Positions 59,148-64,000 of a stretch of 64,000 bases of DNA are shown here, one piece after another. Under the pieces are notes generated by a model, which saw nothing but the letters and a program-made list of their open reading frames with translations, was not told where the DNA came from and did not search any database. Origin of the DNA: Sva-07 sp031426215. GTDB lineage: Bacteria > Actinomycetota > Acidimicrobiia > Acidimicrobiales > Ilumatobacteraceae. The translations under genes were made by a program, and so were the position numbers. Location: the NCBI GenBank assembly GCA_031426215.1, contig JANPKU010000021.1:1-64000 (forward strand), in the 5' to 3' direction. Positions within the stretch are counted from its first letter, which is position 1, and the number at the start of each line of letters is the position of its first letter.

Positions 59148-60713
59148 TCAGCCCACGCGGCGGTCGCGACCCTCCCAGTAGGGCTCGCGGAGATCTTTCT
59201 TCAGGACCTTGCCGCTCGGGTTACGCGGCAGCATGTCGGTCCAGTCGACGCTCGTCGGACACTTGAAGGTGGCGAGGCGTTCCTTGGCGTAGGCGATGAT
59301 GTCGGCTTCGGTGAGCTCGTTGCCGGGCACCTTCACGACCACCGCTTTCGCGGTCTCACCCCACTTGTCGTGCGGCACACCGATCACTGCGACGTCAGCG
59401 ATACCGGGATGGCCCATCAGGACGTTCTCGACCTCGGCGGGATACACGTTCTCGCCTCCTGACACGATCATGTCCTTCACCCGATCGTGGATGTAAAGGT
59501 AACCGTCGGCGTCGAGGTAGCCGGCATCGCCCGACTTGAACCAGCCGTCAGCGGTGATGGCCTTCTCGGTCTCCTCGGGCTGCTTCCAGTACCCCTGCAT
59601 CACCTGGGCCGACCTGATCCAGATCTCGCCCACTTCACCGACCTCGCAGTCGGCATCGCCATCGCCGACGATACGGATCTCGACGCCCGGCCCAGGCAGA
59701 CCGCACGAACGCAGGCGATGCCGGTTGGGTCCGGTGGTGTCGTGATCATCGGGTGCGAGGTTGACCACGGAACCGGTGGTCTCGGTGAGTCCGTAGGCCT
59801 GCCAGAACTTGCACGGCTTGAACATCTCGACGCACTTCGAGAGCACGTCCTCGCTGATCGGCGACGCGCCGTAGACCACGATCTGCAGGCTCGAATAATC
59901 AGCGGCGTCGACGCCCGGCACCATCAGCATGAACGCCAGCACCGCCGGAACGATGAACGCGTGCGTGATGCGCTGCTCCTCGATCGTGCGGATCAGGGCC
60001 GCCGGGTCGAGTTCACGGAAGATCACCGAGGTGCAGCCCTCGAACATCCCGGCGATGGCCCAACCACCGCCACCGATGTGGAACAGCGGCATCGCGATCA
60101 GGTTCACGGCGTCGGGCGACAGCTCCCACATGTCCTTGGCCAACGGCAGCAGGCTGAAGAAGTTGTCGTTGGAGAGCATCACCCCTTTCGGTCGCCCGGT
60201 GGTACCCGACGAATACAGCTGGAACGCGACATCGTCGTGCGCCGACACCGACCCGGCATCCTCGGCGGGGAACGACGCCACCCAGTCCTCGTAACACTCG
60301 TAGCCGTCGTGCCCGCCGATCACGAGTATCCGAGTGACCGTGGTGAGGTTGCCGCGGATCGCGTCGATGACCGGCACGAAGTCGGGTCCGACCACGAGGA
60401 TCTTGGCGTCGGCGTCGTTGACGATGTACTCGACCTCGGGCGGAGCGAGGCGCCAGTTGACATCGACGCACACCGCGTTCAGCAGGGCCGCGCCGAAGAA
60501 CACCTCGAAGTGTTCGATGCCGTTCTTGTCGATGAACGCAATGCGGTCCTGCGCACCGACGCCGTCGGCGGCGAGCGCCTGCGAGACCTGCGCAGCTCGC
60601 GACGCGAGTGCTGCCCAGCTGAGCGTTCGATCGCCTTGGATCAGGGCCGGGTGCTCGGCACGGTCGACCCCATGGACGCGGATGATGTCGGCAAGACTGT
60701 TGATGTTCCCCAT
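59148..60713 (-). CDS. long-chain/aryl acyl-CoA synthetase (AMP-forming)
   Basis: Adenylate-forming CoA ligase (521 aa). LYSSGTTGRPKGVMLSNDN (P-loop), QAYGLTETTGSVVN (A5), GWFKSGDAGYLDADGYLYIHDRVKD (A7 region, first part only quoted loosely), SGGENVYPAEVENVL (A8) and RNPSGKVLKKDLREP with the catalytic Lys near the C-terminus. The ATG is 8 bases from TACGTT (leaderless). It heads a run of catabolic genes with the P450, nitroreductase, ECH and acyl-CoA dehydrogenase on the same strand. FadD3/FadD-like activation of a steroid or fatty acid is plausible. Confidence 0.92.
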   Translation of the reverse strand: MGNINSLADIIRVHGVDRAEHPALIQGDRTLSWAALASRAAQVSQALAADGVGAQDRIAFIDKNGIEHFEVFFGAALLNAVCVDVNWRLAPPEVEYIVNDADAKILVVGPDFVPVIDAIRGNLTTVTRILVIGGHDGYECYEDWVASFPAEDAGSVSAHDDVAFQLYSSGTTGRPKGVMLSNDNFFSLLPLAKDMWELSPDAVNLIAMPLFHIGGGGWAIAGMFEGCTSVIFRELDPAALIRTIEEQRITHAFIVPAVLAFMLMVPGVDAADYSSLQIVVYGASPISEDVLSKCVEMFKPCKFWQAYGLTETTGSVVNLAPDDHDTTGPNRHRLRSCGLPGPGVEIRIVGDGDADCEVGEVGEIWIRSAQVMQGYWKQPEETEKAITADGWFKSGDAGYLDADGYLYIHDRVKDMIVSGGENVYPAEVENVLMGHPGIADVAVIGVPHDKWGETAKAVVVKVPGNELTEADIIAYAKERLATFKCPTSVDWTDMLPRNPSGKVLKKDLREPYWEGRDRRVG

Positions 60714-60721
60714 GCGTGCCG

Positions 60722-60727
60722 AACGTA
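60722..60727 (-). promoter_or_regulatory. -10 box of the acyl-CoA synthetase gene (leaderless type)
   Basis: TACGTT ends 8 bases before the ATG at 60713, identical in hexamer and spacing to the ligase gene at 24350. Confidence 0.55.
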
Positions 60728-60750
60728 GTACCCGCCGGGGTGGCCGCCGG

Positions 60751-61950
60751 TCACCGTGGGCGGACGGTGAATCCCAACCGGAACGACTCGACGGCGCGGG
60801 CGAAGATGTTCGCTTCGACGACCGGTTCATCGACGACACGCAGGTCGGTGACGCGCCGGCTGAGCTGGCCGAACACGGCCGCAAGCGACGCTCGGGCCAC
60901 GTGGGTGCCGATGCACAGGTGGGTGCCGAACCCGAAGGCGACGTGAGGGTTCGGGTGTCGTCTGATGTCGAAGGTGAACGGGTCGGCGAACACCGACTCG
61001 TCGTGGTTCGCGGACGGATACAGCAGGATGACCCGGTCACCGCGCCGCACGGGCTGCTCGCCGATGTGGTCGTCGCTGGCCACTCGCCGGAAGAAGTTGT
61101 TGAGCGGGGTCACCCATCGCAACACCTCCTCGACGGCACCGGGAACGAGATCGGGATCGCGCCCGATCGCGTCCCACTGCTCGGGATGCTGGGCGAAGGC
61201 GTGCAGGCCGTGAGCGATCGCGGTGCGGGTGGTCTCCGCACCGCCGGCGATGAAGAGCCCGACCTCGTGCACGATCGCCGCGGGTGGGAGCGGTTCGCCG
61301 TCGATCGTCGAATGCAGCCACACGCTGATCAGATCGTCGCCCGGTTCGGCGAGCTTCTTCGGCGCGATCTCGCCGAGCACTCCGACGAATTCCATGTTCG
61401 CCGCAAAGAAGTCGCGGAACGCCTCACCGTCGCGGTCGCGCATGTCGGTACGCATCAGTCGCTCGGACCATGACTTGATCTGCGGCCACATCTCCTCGGG
61501 GAAGCCGAGGATCCGAGCGGTGAACCGGGCCGGGAGCTGCCCTGCGAGCGCCTCGATCACGTCCATCTCGTCACCCGCAGCGAGCGCATCGTCGATCAGT
61601 TCGTCGACCAGTGCAACGATCTCGGTTTGGCGCTGGGCCACGGACTTCCCGGTCAGCTTGGGCTGCACCAGCATGCGCTGCTGGCGGTGGCGTGGGTCGT
61701 CCTGGGCGATCATGTTGATCTCCTCGCCCGACCACAGGGCCCGATACCCCTGGCCTGACAGGAACACCGTCGAGCGACGCTCGACGTCCATCAGGTCGGC
61801 ATGGCGAGTGACCGCCCACAGCCCGTTGCGGTCGTCGTGGTACACCGGCTCGTTGGCTCGCATCCACGCCCAGACGTCGTGCGGGTTGCGCTGGTAGAGG
61901 CTCGGATCCAGCAGGTCGACGGCGAGACGATCGGATTCGATGGCGGTCAT
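60751..61950 (-). CDS. cytochrome P450 (bacterial class I type)
   Basis: Soluble haem monooxygenase (399 aa). I-helix AGGAETTRTAIAHGL with the oxygen-activating acid/alcohol region, K-helix EEVLRWVTP (ExxR), and haem loop FGFGTHLCIGTHVAR with Cys346 as the axial ligand. The size and FxFGxHxCxG spacing fit CYP125/CYP142/CYP107-like enzymes that hydroxylate steroids, fatty acids or terpenes. No ferredoxin or reductase gene lies in the window, so redox partners must be elsewhere. ATG at 61950 is the start. Confidence 0.94.
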   Translation of the reverse strand: MTAIESDRLAVDLLDPSLYQRNPHDVWAWMRANEPVYHDDRNGLWAVTRHADLMDVERRSTVFLSGQGYRALWSGEEINMIAQDDPRHRQQRMLVQPKLTGKSVAQRQTEIVALVDELIDDALAAGDEMDVIEALAGQLPARFTARILGFPEEMWPQIKSWSERLMRTDMRDRDGEAFRDFFAANMEFVGVLGEIAPKKLAEPGDDLISVWLHSTIDGEPLPPAAIVHEVGLFIAGGAETTRTAIAHGLHAFAQHPEQWDAIGRDPDLVPGAVEEVLRWVTPLNNFFRRVASDDHIGEQPVRRGDRVILLYPSANHDESVFADPFTFDIRRHPNPHVAFGFGTHLCIGTHVARASLAAVFGQLSRRVTDLRVVDEPVVEANIFARAVESFRLGFTVRPR

Positions 61951-61983
61951 GGCGCCATCGTCGCAGACGATGCTCGGCTGGGA

Positions 61984-62694
61984 TCAGTCGCGGCGACGTT
62001 CGCCGAAGGTGTTCCAGTGGGTGACGGCGCTGGCGGGTTTGCGGGGCGCAACACCGAAGTTGCCGGCAGGCCGACCGACCGGGATGCAGGCGGCGATCTC
62101 GAAACGCGGGCTGCCATCGTCGTTCGCCGGCACCCCGAGCACTTCGAGCGTTTCGGCGGCGTGGATGCGGATCACCGTGGTGAGCGACGTGCCGATGCCG
62201 AGTGCCCGCGCTGCCACGCAGAAGTTCTGGACCGCCGGGTACACGCTGGCGTCGAGCCGCCCGATGTCCATGGGGCCGTCGTCGTCGGACGGGGTCCACG
62301 GGATGATCGGCTGGAGGAAGAAGACGATCGCCGGCGCGTCCTGCACGTGATCGGCCAGGTGACGACTCGCCGCGCGGGTCTTGCGCCACGACTCCGCAGC
62401 CGCCTCGTCGCGGAACGCGCTCGCTTCGGGCAGTGACTTCTCGTAACGATCGAACGACGCTCGGTACCAACGTGCGATCTCGCCCTTGCGATCGGGGTCG
62501 GTGACCACCACGTACTGCTGCGGCTGTACGTTGCCGCCGCTCGGTGCCTGCTGGGCGGCGCGCAGGCAGGTGGCGATCTCGGCGTCGGTGACCGGCTCGT
62601 CGCTGAACCGACGGATCGCTCGGGTGGTCATCAACGCCTCGATGGCGTCGATCGTCGGTGAGGTGTTCGTGTCGTTCATCGTCCCTCGAATCAT
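61984..62694 (-). CDS. nitroreductase family FMN oxidoreductase
   Basis: FMN-binding NAD(P)H oxidoreductase (236 aa). TTRAIRRFSDEPV with the phosphate-binding Arg, QQAPSGGNVQPQQYVVV, and AVQNFCVAARALGIGTSLTT are the family landmarks; the C-terminal IPVGRPAGNFG follows. The ATG at 62694 overlaps the upstream ECH stop as ATGA, so coupling favours it. An internal ATG at 62679 would give a shorter start. It probably reduces an enone, quinone or nitro compound in the same pathway as its neighbours. Confidence 0.88.
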   Translation of the reverse strand: MIRGTMNDTNTSPTIDAIEALMTTRAIRRFSDEPVTDAEIATCLRAAQQAPSGGNVQPQQYVVVTDPDRKGEIARWYRASFDRYEKSLPEASAFRDEAAAESWRKTRAASRHLADHVQDAPAIVFFLQPIIPWTPSDDDGPMDIGRLDASVYPAVQNFCVAARALGIGTSLTTVIRIHAAETLEVLGVPANDDGSPRFEIAACIPVGRPAGNFGVAPRKPASAVTHWNTFGERRRD

Positions 62695-63470
62695 CGTCCC
62701 TGGAACTTCGGTGCGCGTTTGTCGACGAAGGCACTGACCGCTTCGGCGTGATCAGCGGAGTGGAAGCAGCTCATCTCGAGCGCCGTCGAGAGGTCGAAAC
62801 TCGTGAGCAGCACCTGCTTGACCTGCGCATTGATCGCGACCTTCGTGCCCTGCACGGCGAGTGGCGGCTGCGACGCGAGTCGCTGTGCCCACCCTCGAGC
62901 GACCGAGAGCACCTCCTCGGCGGCGCACACCTCCGAGGCCACCCCGAGTCGCAGCGCCTCGTCGGCGCCGAGTGGTTCACCGAGCAGGAGATGCCGCTTG
63001 GCAGCGAGTGGCCCGACGAGGAGTGGCCAGATGGCGGCACCACCATCGCCGGCGACCAGCCCGACCTGCACGTGCGGGTCGATGATCGACGCAGTGTCGG
63101 CCATGACGATCACGTCGCACAGGAGCGCCAGAGAAGCTCCCAGGCCCACGGCCGGGCCGTTGAGCGCGCACACGATCGGCACCTCGACGTCGAGCAGGTT
63201 CCAGATCAGCTGCTTGCCCTCACGTCGCAGCGCGTGCAGACGATCCGGGCTGCGCAACTGGGGGAACCACGACATGTCGCCGCCGGCCGAGAACGCTCGA
63301 CCAGATCCTGTGAGCACGATGGCGCGCGCTTCGCGTTCGGCGGACAACGTCCGGAACAGCTCCCACAGGTCGTGGTGGAGTTGCTCGTCGACGGCGTTCA
63401 TCGTCGAGTTCGGGTGGTCGATCGTGACGATCAGCAGATCGCCGTCGCGTTCGGTTCGGATCGTGTCCAT
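62691..63470 (-). CDS. enoyl-CoA hydratase/isomerase family protein
   Basis: Crotonase-fold enzyme (259 aa). LLIVTIDHPNSTMNAVDEQL, the oxyanion-hole motif SAGGDMSWF, and PIVCALNGPAVGLGASLALLCDVIVMAD are typical. The second catalytic region reads HVQVGLVAGDGGAAIWP, in which the position of the usual second Glu is occupied by Asp (GLVAGDGG), seen in isomerases or thioesterase-like members rather than classical hydratases. It is linked by a 4-base overlap to the nitroreductase gene. Confidence 0.9.
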   Translation of the reverse strand: MDTIRTERDGDLLIVTIDHPNSTMNAVDEQLHHDLWELFRTLSAEREARAIVLTGSGRAFSAGGDMSWFPQLRSPDRLHALRREGKQLIWNLLDVEVPIVCALNGPAVGLGASLALLCDVIVMADTASIIDPHVQVGLVAGDGGAAIWPLLVGPLAAKRHLLLGEPLGADEALRLGVASEVCAAEEVLSVARGWAQRLASQPPLAVQGTKVAINAQVKQVLLTSFDLSTALEMSCFHSADHAEAVSAFVDKRAPKFQGR

Positions 63471-63482
63471 CAGCGCATCACC

Positions 63483-64000
63483 TCAGAACATCGATGTGTC
63501 GACGTCGAGCCCGAGCAGCAGCTTGCCGATCGTCTCGTTGAGCTTCGGAGCAGTCTGGATGTGTTGGGTGACGATGTGGGCGTCGCGCAGGCACCGACCG
63601 AGCAGGCTGGTGTCGTACACGGCGGTGCCGCCGGCGAGCGTGAAGGCCACATCGGCCACCTCTGCGCCGACCGAGGCGGCATGGGTTGCGGCGAGGCGGA
63701 TCCCGGTACGGGCCTTTACGGTCACGTCGTCGCCGGCCACTGATGCGTCCCACGCCGACTGCAACTCGTCGAGCAGGAACGCACGGGCAGCACGGAGCTT
63801 GCCGTCGGCCCGAGCCAGTTCGATCTGCGTGTAACTGCTCTGGGCGAGTGTCTTCGACGAGTACTGCGGTTTCTTGCCTTGGGCGAGTTCGACCAGTTCG
63901 TCGAGCGCCCGCCGAGCGACGCCCAGCGCCACCGCCGACACGCCAGCGGCCAGCAAGGTGAAGTTCGGGAATTGCGACAGCGGCGTGCACACCACCGGGC
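63483..64000 (-). CDS. acyl-CoA dehydrogenase-like flavin monooxygenase, C-terminal part (cut by window end)
   Basis: The frame is open to the last base of the window, so only the C-terminal 170 or so residues are visible. It is all-helical: LLAAGVSAVALGVARRALDELVELAQGK, SYTQIELARADGKLRAARAFL, and GTAVYDTSLLGRCLRDAHIVTQHIQTA, matching the acyl-CoA dehydrogenase type-2 C-terminal domain found in HsaA/HpaB-type monooxygenases and some acyl-CoA dehydrogenases. The stop lies 12 bases before the ECH gene, so it probably heads the same operon. Confidence 0.8.
   Translation of the reverse strand, partial: PVVCTPLSQFPNFTLLAAGVSAVALGVARRALDELVELAQGKKPQYSSKTLAQSSYTQIELARADGKLRAARAFLLDELQSAWDASVAGDDVTVKARTGIRLAATHAASVGAEVADVAFTLAGGTAVYDTSLLGRCLRDAHIVTQHIQTAPKLNETIGKLLLGLDVDTSMF

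Noticed and set aside
49400..64000. biosynthetic gene cluster around the P450
   Set aside because: No polyketide, peptide synthetase or terpene synthase core. The gene set fits lipid or aromatic catabolism.
1..64000. phage, anti-phage defence, rRNA or replication origin
   Set aside because: No integrase, structural phage gene, restriction or toxin-antitoxin pair, rRNA or DnaA-box cluster was recognised.

Overview
The window is 64 kb of GC-rich actinobacterial chromosome. The combination of CarD, RNase J, a homologue of the mycothiol-dependent nitroreductase Rv2466c, an F420-type LLM oxidoreductase, Tat and plain lipoproteins with TxAC or AAC lipoboxes, and many GTG starts points to Actinobacteria. 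The mix of acyl-CoA ligases, MaoC/SDR/ECH/P450 genes and overall style resembles Acidimicrobiia (Ilumatobacter-like). That taxonomic placement is inference, not a database match.

Layout. 1-7000: an NhaA antiporter, an FKBP isomerase, a GH3 glycosidase, a class III aminotransferase, a beta-hydroxyacid dehydrogenase and an EEP-fold phosphatase/nuclease. 7000-39000, read on the minus strand from 38.8 kb downwards, is the conserved actinobacterial information-processing backbone: rimP-nusA-ylxR-infB-(DsbA-like)-rbfA-truB-ribF, rpsO, pnp, dapB, then dapA-rnj-lipoprotein-ftsK, rimO-pgsA-cinA, a tRNA-Arg and carD. Two patches interrupt it. The larger (about 18.9-26.5 kb) holds a flippase-like membrane protein, a polar amino-acid ABC transporter, an acyl-CoA ligase, a membrane protein behind a tiny upstream ORF, thiol peroxidase and a REP-associated tyrosine transposase (RAYT) bracketed by perfect palindromes. 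The smaller (10.9-12.9 kb) holds a 2OG-Fe(II) oxygenase and an SMP-30 lactonase. 39-64 kb: proS, MaoC and SDR genes, a Tat-exported PGRP-type amidase, a geranylgeranyl-reductase-like flavoprotein, a MoxR-DUF58-VWA operon, LLM oxidoreductase, LarE, a cell-surface acyltransferase with two SGNH modules, a GH29/beta-helix fusion, TypA, a GNAT-AAA+ fusion, and a lipid/aromatic catabolism cluster (acyl-CoA ligase, P450, nitroreductase, enoyl-CoA hydratase, acyl-CoA dehydrogenase cut by the window end).

Cross-cutting patterns. (1) The RAYT gene has a perfect 31-bp palindrome at each side. A third copy lies at 55074 and a divergent relative with the same GGTCTGACCCC core at 48327. All sit at gene 3' ends, three of them directly against or overlapping a stop codon. 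(2) Convergent junctions often carry long hairpins (1421-1529, 40743-40815, 48327-48365, 55074-55104). (3) At least a dozen genes show a TANNNT-like -10 box ending only 6-8 bases before an ATG or GTG, which implies frequent leaderless transcripts. (4) The rimP-nusA-infB operon has a terminator-like hairpin in its own leader, where no upstream transcript exists to terminate. No CRISPR array, prophage, rRNA or intact insertion sequence was seen, and no gene-free stretch exceeds 300 bases.
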